A stretch of DNA of 64,000 nucleotides, taken from Acidobacteriota bacterium (GTDB lineage Bacteria > Acidobacteriota > Terriglobia > Bryobacterales > Bryobacteraceae). A program made the translations under genes and the position numbers. The stretch's first letter is position 1, and each line of letters begins with the position of its first letter. Below are positions 9,270 to 18,065 of the stretch, piece after piece. The DNA lies in the NCBI GenBank assembly GCA_016201205.1, contig JACQDF010000056.1:1-64000 (forward strand), read 5' to 3'. The notes beneath the pieces were generated by a model, which did not search any database, was not told the origin of the DNA, and saw nothing but the letters and a program-made list of their open reading frames with translations.

Positions 9270-9869
9270 ATGGCCAGTTCTGCTAGTCACGCGAGTCTCC
9301 CTGTCCTCGAAGGCCATCTTTGGGCGGTGGCGAACATCCTACGCGGCCCCGTGGACGCGGCGGATTTCAAGAGCTACATCTTCCCGCTGCTCTTCTTCAA
9401 GCGGATCTCCGACGTCTTCGACGAGGAGTTCGAGCTATGCGGCGCCGCCTGGTGGAGCACGACATTCTCGAATGTGTGCTGGGGCTGGGGCCGAATCTGT
9501 TTTACAACTCGCCCATGGAAGCGTGCGTTGTGGTTTGCCGGATGAACAAGCCGGCCGCGCGGCGCCGCAAGATTCTGTTCATCAACGCCGTCAATGAAGT
9601 TACGCGCGAGCGGGGCCAGAGCTTCCTGGATGAGTCCCACATTGAGAAGATTCACCGCGCGTACCGGGCGTTCCGCGACGTGGAAGGGTTTGCAGAGGTG
9701 GTCCATCTGGACGAAGTGCGGGCCAACCAGGGGAATCTTAACATTGCCATGTACTTGCGCCCGCCGCTGGCGGCCGGAAACGGTAACGGCGCCAATGGCT
9801 CCCAGGCTGTCCGGGAGGCGGCGCGCCGTTGGCAGGCGAACGCCTCGTCGCTTCGGGAAGAAGTGGCCA
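9270..9869 (+). pseudogene. hsdM: hsdM remnant: type I restriction methyltransferase with core deleted
   Basis: Residues from the ATG at 9270 (LEGHLWAVANILRGPVDAAD..., then SYIFPLLFFKRISDVFDEE) are the conserved N-terminus of HsdM. After about 55 residues the frame jumps. From about 9437 a second frame gives ILECVLGLGPNLFYNSPMEA and a following region that is the C-terminal part of HsdM. The whole SAM-binding methyltransferase core, including the NPPF/Y catalytic motif, is missing between them. The gene is therefore a deletion pseudogene of about 600 bp instead of about 1.5 kb and cannot methylate. An ATG at 9437 could still express the C-terminal piece. Confidence 0.85.
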
Positions 9870-10169
9870 GTCTGCAACCGTCAGGAGTTGCTTGTTCGCA
9901 AACACGGACCGGAGAGGGCGAAGCGAATCCGCCAGCGGCTCGACGATCTCGATGCCGCCGCGACGCTCGAAGATTTCCGTTTCCTTCCAGGACGCTGCCA
10001 CGCGCTCACCGGGAACCTGGACGGACTGCTTTCCCTGGATCTGGACGGACCGTACCGTCTCTACTTCCGTCCCGACCGCGATCCGTTGCCGTCGAAGCCC
10101 GACGGAGGCCTCGATTGGTCGAAAGTGACTGCCGTAATCATCGAGAGAGTGTTTGACCCCCATGAGTAA
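9870..10169 (+). pseudogene. higB: higB toxin remnant, N-terminus deleted
   Basis: From 9870 the frame reads VCNRQELLVRKHG and then a complete RelE/HigB-type body (RIRQRLDDLDAAATLEDFR, LPGRCHALTGN, LSLDLDGPYRL, LDWSKVTAV). The usual first dozen residues, containing the first beta strand and start codon, are absent. The open frame upstream belongs to the hsdM remnant read in the wrong phase. A TTG at 9888 is the only nearby possible start. The junction with hsdM near 9868 suggests a deletion that removed the end of hsdM's normal neighbour and the start of higB. Its stop overlaps the antitoxin start (10162). Confidence 0.75.
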
Positions 10170-11253
10170 CGAACCGACCGCTTACACTCCTGACCAGGTT
10201 TCGCCGCCCGGCGCGACCCTCGCCGAGTTGCTCGAAGGCCGGAGCATGACCCAGGCGGAACTGGCCGCGCGCACGGGACGCCCGAAACAGCACATCAACG
10301 AGATCGTGGCCGGCAAGGCGCCGATCACTCACGACATGGCGATCCAACTGGAGCGCTCGCTCGGCGCTCCGGCTGCCTTTTGGAACACCCGCGAGGCCCG
10401 CTACCGGGAGCATCTCGCCCGCCAGGCGGAGCACGACCGTCTCTCCGGCCAGATCGAGTGGCTTGCTCAGTTCCCCGTAAAAGAGATGACGAAATGGGGC
10501 TGGCTGAAGCCGGTTCAGGACAAGGTGGGGCAGGTTCGGGAGTTGCTGAACTATTTTGGCGTCGCTTCTCCGGTGGAGTGGCGCGACATCTGGTCCAGCC
10601 GCCAGTTCGCTTTCCGGAAGTCGGAAGCGTTCGAGGGCTATCTTGGAGCGCTGTCGGCGTGGCTGCGCCGGGGGGAGGTGGTGGCTCGCGAGATAGCATC
10701 GCAGCCATTCGATGAAGCGCGGCTGCGCGCGAGCCTGCGGAAGCTGCGCGCGCTGACTCTCTCCGGCGACCCACGTGAGTTTGTTCCGCGCATCACCGAA
10801 CTGTGCGCCGCGACGGGAGTGGCCGTGGTGTTCGTCCCCGAGTTGACCGGGTGCCGCGCCAGTGGCGTCACCCAGTGGCTCACGCCCGAGAAGGCTCTGA
10901 TCCAATTGAGCCTGCGCTACAAGACCGACGATCATCTCTGGTTCACTTTCTTCCACGAGGTGGGACATATCCTGCTGCACGGGAAAAAGGAGGTATTCGT
11001 GGAGTGGGACGGGTCTGACACCGACAAAGAGCATCAGGCCAACCGCTTCGCTGCCGAATCGCTCATCCCCGCCGCGCAGTGGAAAGCGATCCGTTCGATG
11101 GGCCGCTACAGCAAGGCCGCCATTCGGAACGTCGCCGCCAGCGCGGGCGTGGCGCCCGGCATCGTTGTGGGCCGGCTCCAGCACGAACGCCTGTTGCCGC
11201 CCAGCCACTGCAACGACCTGAAGCGGCGCTATCTGTTCAAGGTGAAGCAGTGA
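10162..11253 (+). CDS. higA: HigA-type antitoxin with XRE and ImmA/IrrE peptidase domains
   Basis: A 363-residue two-domain protein. Residues about 20-75 form an XRE-family helix-turn-helix of the HigA type (SMTQAELAARTGRPKQHINEI). The second half carries an ImmA/IrrE-like zinc metalloprotease core with HEVGH at 265-269 and a downstream KEHQANRFAAE motif. ATG 10162 overlaps the toxin stop; an in-frame TTG at 10153 is also possible. It is intact while its cognate toxin is 5'-truncated, so it is probably an orphan antitoxin/repressor. Its stop overlaps the GTG of hsdS (11250), showing the cluster was translationally coupled. Confidence 0.88.
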   Translation: MSNEPTAYTPDQVSPPGATLAELLEGRSMTQAELAARTGRPKQHINEIVAGKAPITHDMAIQLERSLGAPAAFWNTREARYREHLARQAEHDRLSGQIEWLAQFPVKEMTKWGWLKPVQDKVGQVRELLNYFGVASPVEWRDIWSSRQFAFRKSEAFEGYLGALSAWLRRGEVVAREIASQPFDEARLRASLRKLRALTLSGDPREFVPRITELCAATGVAVVFVPELTGCRASGVTQWLTPEKALIQLSLRYKTDDHLWFTFFHEVGHILLHGKKEVFVEWDGSDTDKEHQANRFAAESLIPAAQWKAIRSMGRYSKAAIRNVAASAGVAPGIVVGRLQHERLLPPSHCNDLKRRYLFKVKQ

Positions 11254-11786
11254 GCGTCAAGCCGAAACCGCGCGCGGCAGCGGACCAGGCGCCGGAAGGA
11301 TGGGAAGTCGTACGTTTCGGTGAGATCGCCAACTGCATCGGCGACCGTGTGGATGACCCGTCGAAGGCCGGCGTCGAGCGCTACGTTGGCCTGGAGCATC
11401 TCGACCCGGAGTCGTTGAAGATCCGCCGATGGGGCAAGCCGACGGACGTCGAAGCACAGAAACTCCGGTTCAAGCCGGGCGACATCATCTTCGGGAAGCG
11501 GCGCGCCTATCAGAAGAAGCTCGCCGTCGCGGATTTCGAGGGGATTTGCCCGGCGCATGCAATGGTCCTCCGAGCCAACACGGAACGCATCGAGAAGGAC
11601 TTCCTGCCGTTCTTCATGCAGAGCGACGTGTTCTTCGACCGGGCTCTGGCGATCTCCGTCGGGTCGCTGTCGCCAACGATCAACTGGCGCACGTTGGCGG
11701 AACAGGAATTCCTGCTCAAATACCAACTTCACCGCGAGCAGGAGTTGTTCGACAAGGCGTACGCGTACATCAAGCAGTATTACTGA
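11250..11786 (+). CDS. hsdS: Truncated type I restriction specificity subunit HsdS (one target-recognition domain)
   Basis: The 178-residue product begins with PEGWEVVRFGEIA, the classic start of an HsdS target recognition domain, and continues through KPGDIIFGKRRAYQKKLAVADF to about residue 150. A normal HsdS has two such domains separated by long coiled coils, so more than half is missing. The last about 25 residues (LHREQELFDKAYAYIKQYY) do not resemble HsdS and may be the tail of another deleted gene of the locus; its origin is not identified. With hsdM also broken and no hsdR present, the restriction system is inactive. Start is GTG overlapping the higA stop. Confidence 0.75.
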   Translation: MSVKPKPRAAADQAPEGWEVVRFGEIANCIGDRVDDPSKAGVERYVGLEHLDPESLKIRRWGKPTDVEAQKLRFKPGDIIFGKRRAYQKKLAVADFEGICPAHAMVLRANTERIEKDFLPFFMQSDVFFDRALAISVGSLSPTINWRTLAEQEFLLKYQLHREQELFDKAYAYIKQYY

Positions 11787-11990
11787 CACTCCGCGACGCT
11801 GCCCGCTGCCGTTCCCACTCCGTCACGGCACATAGCGCCCAAATCCCACTTTCGGCAAGCGGAGAACCGCCCTCGGGCAGCGGCAGGAGCAGCAAGTATT
11901 CCTGGATCTCCGGCGCGAGGTTGAGCAGGTTCATGATCTGCGTGATGCGGGCCCGCGAGACGAAGCCCAGAGCTAGACTTTGGATTCCGT
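11780..11990 (-). pseudogene. Remnant of recombinase-associated HTH/ParB-like protein
   Basis: Read on the minus strand, the segment VSRARITQIMNLLNLAPEI followed by QEYLLLLP closely matches the HTH region of small ParB-like accessory proteins that accompany site-specific recombinases. It then continues through a degraded tail ending in TEWERQRAA. No proper start or N-terminus exists upstream. This is a fragment marking the right edge of the restriction/toxin island, directly before the two-component genes. Confidence 0.5.
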
Positions 11991-12010
11991 GCGGACAACC
12001 GTGCTTCAGG

Positions 12011-13354
12011 CTACACTTCCCCGCTCTCCAGACCCATCTGCGACAGCCGGTAGCGCAGCGCATTCCGCGTCAAACCCAACAGGCGCGCCGCCTGGCTCTT
12101 GTTGCCGCTGGCGCGTTTCAGCGCTTCGCGAATGATGGTCTGCTCGTATTCGTCGAGCGACATGCCCTCCGGCAGAAAGTAATCGCCCAAGCCGCGCGTC
12201 TTCGGCGCGGTATCGAGCCGGATATCGGCCGCCTCGAGCGTCCTGCTCGAGCACAGCACCAGGCTGCGCTCGATGACGTTCTCCAGCTCCCGCACATTTC
12301 CCGGCCACTGATAATGCATCAATTTCTCGATGGCCGCATCGGAAATGGATTCCACGCCGCTGCCCAGCTTGGCGACAAAATGGTGCGCCAGCAAGGGGAT
12401 GTCCTCCATGCGCTGCCGTAAAGGCGGGAGATTGATGGGCACCACGTTCAGCCGGTAGTAGAGGTCTTCCCGGAAAGTGCCCTGCTCGAGAGCGGCACGC
12501 AGATCGGCATTGGTGGCGGCGATGACGCGGACGTCGATGCGCAGGGTCTTGTTGCTCCCCAGCCGTTCGAACTCGCGCTCCTGAAGCACGCGCAGCAGCT
12601 TCACCTGGATCGAGGCCGGGACGTCGCCAATCTCGTCGAGGAAGGCGGTACCGGTGTCAGCCTGCTCGAACTTGCCCGGCTTGCTGGTGTTGGCCCCGGT
12701 GAATGCGCCTTTCTCGTAGCCGAACAGCTCGCTCTCCATCAGGTTTTCCGGAATGGCGGTGCAGTTGATCTTGACAAAGGGGCGGTCGCGGCGCGGCGAA
12801 TGGTAATGGATGGCGCGCGCGATCAGGTCCTTGCCGACGCCGCTCTCTCCGGCCAGCAGAACGGTGGCGCGGGTGGCCGCCACCCGGATCACAGTGGCGA
12901 AGATCTCCTGCATGGCGCGCGAGTGTCCGATGATGCTGTCGAACTGGTAGCGGTGGCCGAGCTCCTCGCGCAGCTTGCGATTCTCGTCCCGCAGCGCGCT
13001 CACCTCGAGCGCTTTCGCGATCACCCGCAGCAGATGGTCAAGCGAGAACGGCTTGAGAACAAAATCGACAGCGCCCGCTTTCATTGCCTCGACCGCGGTT
13101 TCCACCGTCCCAAAGGCGGTCATGATGATCACCGGCAACTGCGCGTTCTGCCGGTGCGCGGCGGCGAGCAGATCCTGGCCGCTCATGGCTGGCAGCTTCA
13201 GGTCCGTCAGCACCAGATCCGCGCGATCGAGCAGCGGAACGGCTTCTTCGGCGGTTCCGGCCAGATCGACGTCGTAGCCGGCGCCGGAAAGCTGAAGCTC
13301 GATGACGCGACGGAGCTTCTCTTCGTCCTCGACGGCGAGAATGCGCTTCTTCAT
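12011..13354 (-). CDS. NtrC-family sigma-54-dependent response regulator
   Basis: A 447-residue transcription activator. The receiver domain spans about residues 1-115 with phosphoacceptor D51 (VLTDLKLP). A sigma-54 interaction AAA+ domain follows, with Walker A GESGVGKD at about 168 and the GAFTGA loop at about 216. The C-terminal Fis-type helix-turn-helix contains GNKSQAARLLGLTRNALRYRL. The intact GAFTGA motif means it should act with sigma-54. It is co-transcribed after a histidine kinase with an ATGA overlap at 13351-13354. The regulated genes cannot be told from context. Confidence 0.93.
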   Translation of the reverse strand: MKKRILAVEDEEKLRRVIELQLSGAGYDVDLAGTAEEAVPLLDRADLVLTDLKLPAMSGQDLLAAAHRQNAQLPVIIMTAFGTVETAVEAMKAGAVDFVLKPFSLDHLLRVIAKALEVSALRDENRKLREELGHRYQFDSIIGHSRAMQEIFATVIRVAATRATVLLAGESGVGKDLIARAIHYHSPRRDRPFVKINCTAIPENLMESELFGYEKGAFTGANTSKPGKFEQADTGTAFLDEIGDVPASIQVKLLRVLQEREFERLGSNKTLRIDVRVIAATNADLRAALEQGTFREDLYYRLNVVPINLPPLRQRMEDIPLLAHHFVAKLGSGVESISDAAIEKLMHYQWPGNVRELENVIERSLVLCSSRTLEAADIRLDTAPKTRGLGDYFLPEGMSLDEYEQTIIREALKRASGNKSQAARLLGLTRNALRYRLSQMGLESGEV

Positions 13355-14604
13355 GCGGCGGGTTCGCGGGCGGCCAGCGGCAGCAGCACGCGGAAGGCGC
13401 TGCCCATGCCGGAGTCGCTCTCCACCGTAATCTTACCGCCGTGCTCGTCGATGATCTTGGCGACGATGGCGAGACCGAGGCCGACGCCTTCGCGCTTGGT
13501 GGTGAAGAATGGGTTGAAAATCTGCTCCCGAATGGCGGGATCGATGCCGGCCCCGCGGTCGATCACGCTGAACTCGGCATAGCCGTCGGCGGGCCGGGTC
13601 TTGACGGTGACGGCGGACCCGGGTGGGCTGGCCTGGGCGGCATTGAGCAGCAGGTTATACGCGACCCGCTCGATGAGTTGCGCATCGAACGGGAAGGGGC
13701 GGATGTCGGGCGAGTAATTTCTGTAAACGAGGACCTCAAACGGCGGGCTGTGATGTTCGAGTTGTGCGATGGCGCGGTCGAGCACTTCGCCAAGTTCGTT
13801 GTCGAGAGGCTGGAGCTGGAGCGGCCGCGCGAAATCCAGAAATCGCGTCATCAGGGAGTTGGCGCGGTCCACTTCCGAAGTGATGAAGCCGGCCAGCTCG
13901 CGGCCGACGGAATCGTCCGCGGGGAGGTTCTTGACGAGCATCTCGGCGGAGCCTTTGACGGTCCCGAGCGGGTTGCGCAGCTCGTGAGCCAGTCCGGCGC
14001 TCATTTGGCCAAGAGCGGCCAGCCGCTCGGAACGGCGCACGGCGGCCTCGGCCTCCTGCAGGCTGCGATTGGCTTCGGCGAGCTGCTCCGCCGTCACCTG
14101 AGAGCGGCGCGCCTCGGTGCGGTTGGCTTCAGCGAGCTGATTCGTCAGGAATCCAACGACCGGGAGAAAAATGACGCGCAGGCTGAGAATCCGCACACCC
14201 TCGCGAGTCAGCTCGTAACGCTCCGGATCGAGAAAACGCGGGTGCGCAAACAGCAGGTAAGACCCGCAGGCAAGCAGCGTCACCACCAGCGTTCCCACCA
14301 ACCCCAGCGATGTGGCCGCTGAGACCACCGGCAGCAGCAGGATCAGGTGGTAGCTGCTGATGATGCCGCCGGAAAACCCGATCAGCAGGAAGCCGAGCAG
14401 AAGCTTGACGCCGATGGAAACCAGGTTTCCACGGCGGCTGCTGAAAAAACGGATGCGCGGCTCCGCTAGCTGAAGGATGGCCAGCGCCGCCAGCAGCTCG
14501 AGATCGCTCCCGGAGCGGTCCGGGCTGGCCAGGAACAGGCCGCCGAACAGCAGCAGCCAGACGAAATCCTGCCCCCGGATCCATTTGCTCCAACGCGACG
14601 GCAT
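13351..14604 (-). CDS. Membrane sensor histidine kinase
   Basis: A 417-residue kinase from the ATG at 14604. The N-terminal about 155 residues hold five or six hydrophobic segments. A short coiled coil follows (TAEQLAEANRSLQEAEAAV), then a HisKA domain with H207 in LAHELRNP, and a HATPase domain with NLLLNAAQASPPG, DRGAGIDP and GVGLGLAIV. The upstream in-frame extension to 14688 is rejected because an AGGAGG Shine-Dalgarno lies directly before ATG 14604. It is the NtrB-like partner of the response regulator that overlaps its stop. It is divergent from the S1 gene, with only 48 bp between the two starts. Confidence 0.92.
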   Translation of the reverse strand: MPSRWSKWIRGQDFVWLLLFGGLFLASPDRSGSDLELLAALAILQLAEPRIRFFSSRRGNLVSIGVKLLLGFLLIGFSGGIISSYHLILLLPVVSAATSLGLVGTLVVTLLACGSYLLFAHPRFLDPERYELTREGVRILSLRVIFLPVVGFLTNQLAEANRTEARRSQVTAEQLAEANRSLQEAEAAVRRSERLAALGQMSAGLAHELRNPLGTVKGSAEMLVKNLPADDSVGRELAGFITSEVDRANSLMTRFLDFARPLQLQPLDNELGEVLDRAIAQLEHHSPPFEVLVYRNYSPDIRPFPFDAQLIERVAYNLLLNAAQASPPGSAVTVKTRPADGYAEFSVIDRGAGIDPAIREQIFNPFFTTKREGVGLGLAIVAKIIDEHGGKITVESDSGMGSAFRVLLPLAAREPAA

Positions 14605-14652
14605 TCCCCTCCTGATTGTGCCAGAATAAATGCTTACCCATTCACTTCCCGC

Positions 14653-16341
14653 ATGAGTTCCACCAAGCCCCCCGAGCCGGCGTCCCAAGAGCCGGCCTCA
14701 GAAACATCCACCTTTGGCGAAATCCTTTCGCAGTTCGAGCAGGAACAGAAGGCGGAGGGCCGCCAGGCGCTTCAAGGCACGGTGGTCGCGGTGACTTCGG
14801 AAGCCGTGGTGGTCGACATCGGGCGAAAGATGGAGGGGATCCTGCCGCCGGCTGCCTTTCGCGACGACGCGGGCGGCTTGAGCGTGAAGGCCGGCGACGT
14901 GCTGCCCGTGACCATCACCGGACGCGCCGAGGGCTACTACGAATTGTCCATGCTCAAGGTGAAGCGGCCGGTGGACTGGAGCGGACTCGAGGAGGCCTTC
15001 CGCGAGAAGAGCGTGATCGGCGGCATGGTGACGGAAGTCGTCAAAGGCGGCCTGCGTGTGGATGCCGGCGTGCGCGCCTTCCTGCCCGCCTCGCGCAGCG
15101 GCGCCAAGGATCCGGCCGAGATGGAGAAACTGGTGGGCCAGGAGATCCGGTGCCGCATCACCAAGCTCGACCAGGCGAGCGAGGATGTCGTGGTCGACCG
15201 GCGGGTGGTGCTGGAAGAAGAGGCCGCGCTCGAGAAGGAGCGCGTATTCGCCAGTCTCACAGAGGGCGTCGTGGTGCATGGCACGGTGCGAACGGTGACC
15301 GATTTCGGCGCTTTTGTCGACCTGGGCGGCATCGAGGGGTTGTTGCACGTCGCGGATATGTCCTGGAGTCGCGTGTCGAAAGCGAGCGATCTCGTCTCCG
15401 CCGGCGACTCAGTGGAAGTGAAGATCCTGAAAGTGGATCCAGGGACACGCAAGGTTTCGCTCGGAATGAAGCAACTGACCACCGATCCGTGGACGCTGGC
15501 AACCCGGAATCTGAAGACGGGCGACCGCGTCCGAGGCAAGGTGGTGCGGCTGGCGGATTTCGGCGCTTTTGTCGAGATCCAGCCTGGCGTGGATGGCCTG
15601 ATTCATCTGTCATCGCTGGCCTGGGGCAAGCGGGTGCGCAAACCTTCCGACGTGGTCAAAGTGGGCGACATGGTCGAGGCGGTGGTGCTGGATATCAAGC
15701 CGGTCGAGAAACGAATCTCGCTGAGCCTGAAAGAGGCGCTTGGCGACCCCTGGGAGGAGGCGGACACGCGATTCCCGGTTGGGTCCATCGTGGAAGCGGC
15801 GCAGGTGACAAACCTGGCGAAATTTGGCGCCTTCGTGGATCTGGGGGACGGACTGGAAGGCATGATCCACATTTCCGACATCACCAGCGAAAAGAGACTC
15901 GATCATCCGAAAGAGGCAATGGCAGCCGGGCAAAAAGTCCGCGCCGTGGTGCTCGAAGTCGATAAAGAAAAACGCCGCATCCGCCTGGGCATGAAGCAAC
16001 TCGAGCCCACCGTGGTGGACAGATTTATCGCCGAGCATAAGGTGGGCGACACCATCAGCGGCCGTGTGATCTCCATGCACCACGATACTGCGCGAGTGGA
16101 GCTGGCCGAGGGAGTCACCGGCCTGTGCCGCCTGCCGAAAGACAAACCTGGCCTCAAGCAAGCGCCTGTACCGCAGAAGGCCGATCTGACCTCGCTGACT
16201 GAGATGCTGTCGGCGCGGTGGAAGGGAAGTGGCGCGCCCGCGGGTGCAGAGCCGGAGAAGATCCGTCCGGGCGAAATACACCCCTTTAGAATCAGTGCGT
16301 TAGACGCCGCTCGCAAGGCTGTCGAGATCGAGCTTGCCTGA
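14653..16341 (+). CDS. rpsA: 30S ribosomal protein S1
   Basis: A 562-residue protein with a run of six S1 OB-fold repeats, starting at about residues 37, 115, 203, 290, 378 and 465. The central repeats carry the conserved core of the type TDFGAFVDLGGIEGLLHVADMSW, seen in three closely similar versions. It binds mRNA leaders on the small ribosomal subunit. Repeats 1, 2 and 6 are diverged, as in bona fide S1. The C-terminal about 70 residues are low complexity and proline rich. Start ATG 14653 was chosen because the divergent kinase leaves little room for anything longer. Confidence 0.9.
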   Translation: MSSTKPPEPASQEPASETSTFGEILSQFEQEQKAEGRQALQGTVVAVTSEAVVVDIGRKMEGILPPAAFRDDAGGLSVKAGDVLPVTITGRAEGYYELSMLKVKRPVDWSGLEEAFREKSVIGGMVTEVVKGGLRVDAGVRAFLPASRSGAKDPAEMEKLVGQEIRCRITKLDQASEDVVVDRRVVLEEEAALEKERVFASLTEGVVVHGTVRTVTDFGAFVDLGGIEGLLHVADMSWSRVSKASDLVSAGDSVEVKILKVDPGTRKVSLGMKQLTTDPWTLATRNLKTGDRVRGKVVRLADFGAFVEIQPGVDGLIHLSSLAWGKRVRKPSDVVKVGDMVEAVVLDIKPVEKRISLSLKEALGDPWEEADTRFPVGSIVEAAQVTNLAKFGAFVDLGDGLEGMIHISDITSEKRLDHPKEAMAAGQKVRAVVLEVDKEKRRIRLGMKQLEPTVVDRFIAEHKVGDTISGRVISMHHDTARVELAEGVTGLCRLPKDKPGLKQAPVPQKADLTSLTEMLSARWKGSGAPAGAEPEKIRPGEIHPFRISALDAARKAVEIELA

Positions 16342-16410
16342 GCCCGTTACTTTTTTGCTGCCTGCACGTCCAGCAACGTAGGCCTCCGGCCTGCGAAACC
16401 ACAACCTACG

Positions 16411-17037
16411 ATGCCCATTCCGGGAGAGGGTCACATTACAGCGGCGTTCCTACCGGCGGCTGCCCGGATCGAGGAAGCGGACCTGATTCGCGCCGCGCAG
16501 AGAGGCGACCAGGGCGCCTTCGAGTCCTTGGTTCAGGCCCATGATCAGAGCGTGCTGCGTCTGGCGTGCAACCTGCTGCGCAGCGAGCAGGATGCCTTCG
16601 ATATCTACCAGGAGGCGTTCCTCCGCGTCTACAGGAAACTGCATCTGTTCCGGTTCGATTGCAGCTTTCGCACCTGGCTGTTCCGGATTGTGACGAACTT
16701 GTGCCTGGACCATCTGCGCAAAAAAAAGGTTCGCAAAGAAGAGCCGGCGGCGATAGCGACGCCGGAAGGAGAGGTGGACCGTATGGCGGCAGTGGCCCAG
16801 GAGAATCCTTACGATGATCCGCAGCGGAGTCTGATGAGCGGGCAACTGCGGTCCCGGATCGAGCGCGCTTTGAGCGAGCTGACGCCGCGCGAGCGGATGG
16901 TCTTCGAGATGAGGCATTACCAGGGGATGCGTTTACGGGCGATCGGGGAAGCGCTTGGCGCCACGGAAGAAGCAGCCAAGAACTGCCTGTTTCGCGCGAC
17001 CCAGAAAATGCGGTCGGCGCTGGGAGATTTCCTATGA
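16411..17037 (+). CDS. ECF-type RNA polymerase sigma factor
   Basis: A 208-residue sigma-70 family factor of the RpoE-like ECF group. Region 2 is visible as LRLACNLLRSEQDAFDIYQEAFLRVYRKL followed by RTWLFRIVTNLCLDHLRKKK. Region 4 is visible as LTPRERMVFEMRHYQGMRLRAIGEAL and a KNCLFRATQKMR helix. No extra domain is present. The stop overlaps the start of the next gene, an anti-sigma factor with a zinc-finger N-terminus, the standard arrangement for ECF regulation. Confidence 0.92.
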   Translation: MPIPGEGHITAAFLPAAARIEEADLIRAAQRGDQGAFESLVQAHDQSVLRLACNLLRSEQDAFDIYQEAFLRVYRKLHLFRFDCSFRTWLFRIVTNLCLDHLRKKKVRKEEPAAIATPEGEVDRMAAVAQENPYDDPQRSLMSGQLRSRIERALSELTPRERMVFEMRHYQGMRLRAIGEALGATEEAAKNCLFRATQKMRSALGDFL

Positions 17038-17927
17038 ACTGCGAGTCGGCCAGAAAAGACTTTTCTCTGTACTTGTATGGCGAGCTGGAACCCGGCCAGG
17101 AAGAGGCTCTCGAGCAGCACCTGGACGGCTGCGAGGCATGCCGGCGGGAGCTCGAGCTCGAGCGCGCAATGCATCGCGCGATGGACCGGCGGGAACACCA
17201 GTTCTCGCCTGAATTCCAGGCGGCGTGCCGCCGCGAGTTGCTCTCGCGGATCGCCGCCGAAGCGCTGCCTCGCGGCTGGATGGATCGAGCAAAGCAATGG
17301 GCGCGCCGGAACGTGTATTGGCCGGCCATTCTGCGTCCCGCGGCGGCGTTGGCCCTGGTGGCTCTTGGCTTCTTCGGCGCCAGAGTCTGGGAAGCGGCGA
17401 GAGCCTCGAGCGAGCCGGCGTCGTGGCGTGTGCGGAACCTGGCGCCGAATCCCGAGGGCGGCGTCCAGCTCGAGCTCGAGCAGGTGCGGCAGCGCACGAT
17501 GACGGGCCGGGTGGACGATGAAAAGATTCGCCAGATGCTGCTGGCTGCCGCTGCCGATCCCACCGATGACGGCCTGCGGGCGCGGACGATGGACGTCTTG
17601 AAGGACCGCTGTGAGCGCGCCGAAGTTCGCCATGCTCTCTTAAGGGCCTTCCAGCACGATCCGAACCCGCGGGTGCGGCTGAAGGCGCTCGAAGGGCTGA
17701 GACCTTTCGTCCGGGATCCGGAAATGCGCAAAGCGTTGTCCACCGTCGTGCTGGCGGACGACAATGCCGGGGTGCGCACCCAGGCGGTCGATCTGCTGGT
17801 CGAGAACATGCAATCCGAGATGATCGGCACGCTTCAGGAATTGATCGTTCGCGAGAGCAACCCCTACATCCGGCAGAAGAGCTTGCATGCTTTGCGCCAG
17901 ATGAACGCCTCGGTGGAGACGTTCTGA
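17034..17927 (+). CDS. Anti-sigma factor with zf-HC2 domain and HEAT-like repeats
   Basis: Residues 1-45 form a zf-HC2 anti-sigma domain with the HxxxCxxC motif (HLDGCEAC) after an initial cysteine at residue 3. One transmembrane helix follows at about residues 100-120 (AILRPAAALALVALGFFGA). The extracytoplasmic half is alpha-helical, with at least three HEAT-like repeats (for example HDPNPRVRLKALEGLRPF and ADDNAGVRTQAVDLLVE). Coupled by ATGA to the ECF sigma gene, it should hold that sigma inactive at the membrane. A HEAT-repeat sensor half is less usual than a plain anti-sigma and could bind a periplasmic partner. Confidence 0.85.
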   Translation: MNCESARKDFSLYLYGELEPGQEEALEQHLDGCEACRRELELERAMHRAMDRREHQFSPEFQAACRRELLSRIAAEALPRGWMDRAKQWARRNVYWPAILRPAAALALVALGFFGARVWEAARASSEPASWRVRNLAPNPEGGVQLELEQVRQRTMTGRVDDEKIRQMLLAAAADPTDDGLRARTMDVLKDRCERAEVRHALLRAFQHDPNPRVRLKALEGLRPFVRDPEMRKALSTVVLADDNAGVRTQAVDLLVENMQSEMIGTLQELIVRESNPYIRQKSLHALRQMNASVETF

Positions 17928-17992
17928 GCGCACAGGCCGCGGCGGCCCCCATGTTGACCAATCAAACGCCGCCGCCGCGGTCCGTTGTGCGC
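17928..17992. repeat. Intergenic hairpin repeat, family H copy A
   Basis: Begins directly after the anti-sigma stop. The outer arms GCGCACA and TGTGCGC pair, and the inner arms CCGCGGCGGC and GCCGCCGCGG pair, around a loop rich in A and T. It shares the outline GCxCAGGCCG...CG(T)TGTGCG with copies at 41577, 44491 and 54053. The position, tight against a 3' end, suggests it acts as or near a transcription terminator or mRNA stabiliser. Confidence 0.6.
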
Positions 17993-18065
17993 GTTGGACT
18001 GGAGACGCGGTGACGTTTTTGGCGTTCCCTCGTCTACCAGGATGAGGACCGGGCCAGCCGTTCGG

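Noticed and set aside
16342-16410. Intrinsic terminator after rpsA (AGGCC-TCC-GGCCT hairpin)
   Set aside because: The stem is short and no run of T follows it; the T run lies before it.
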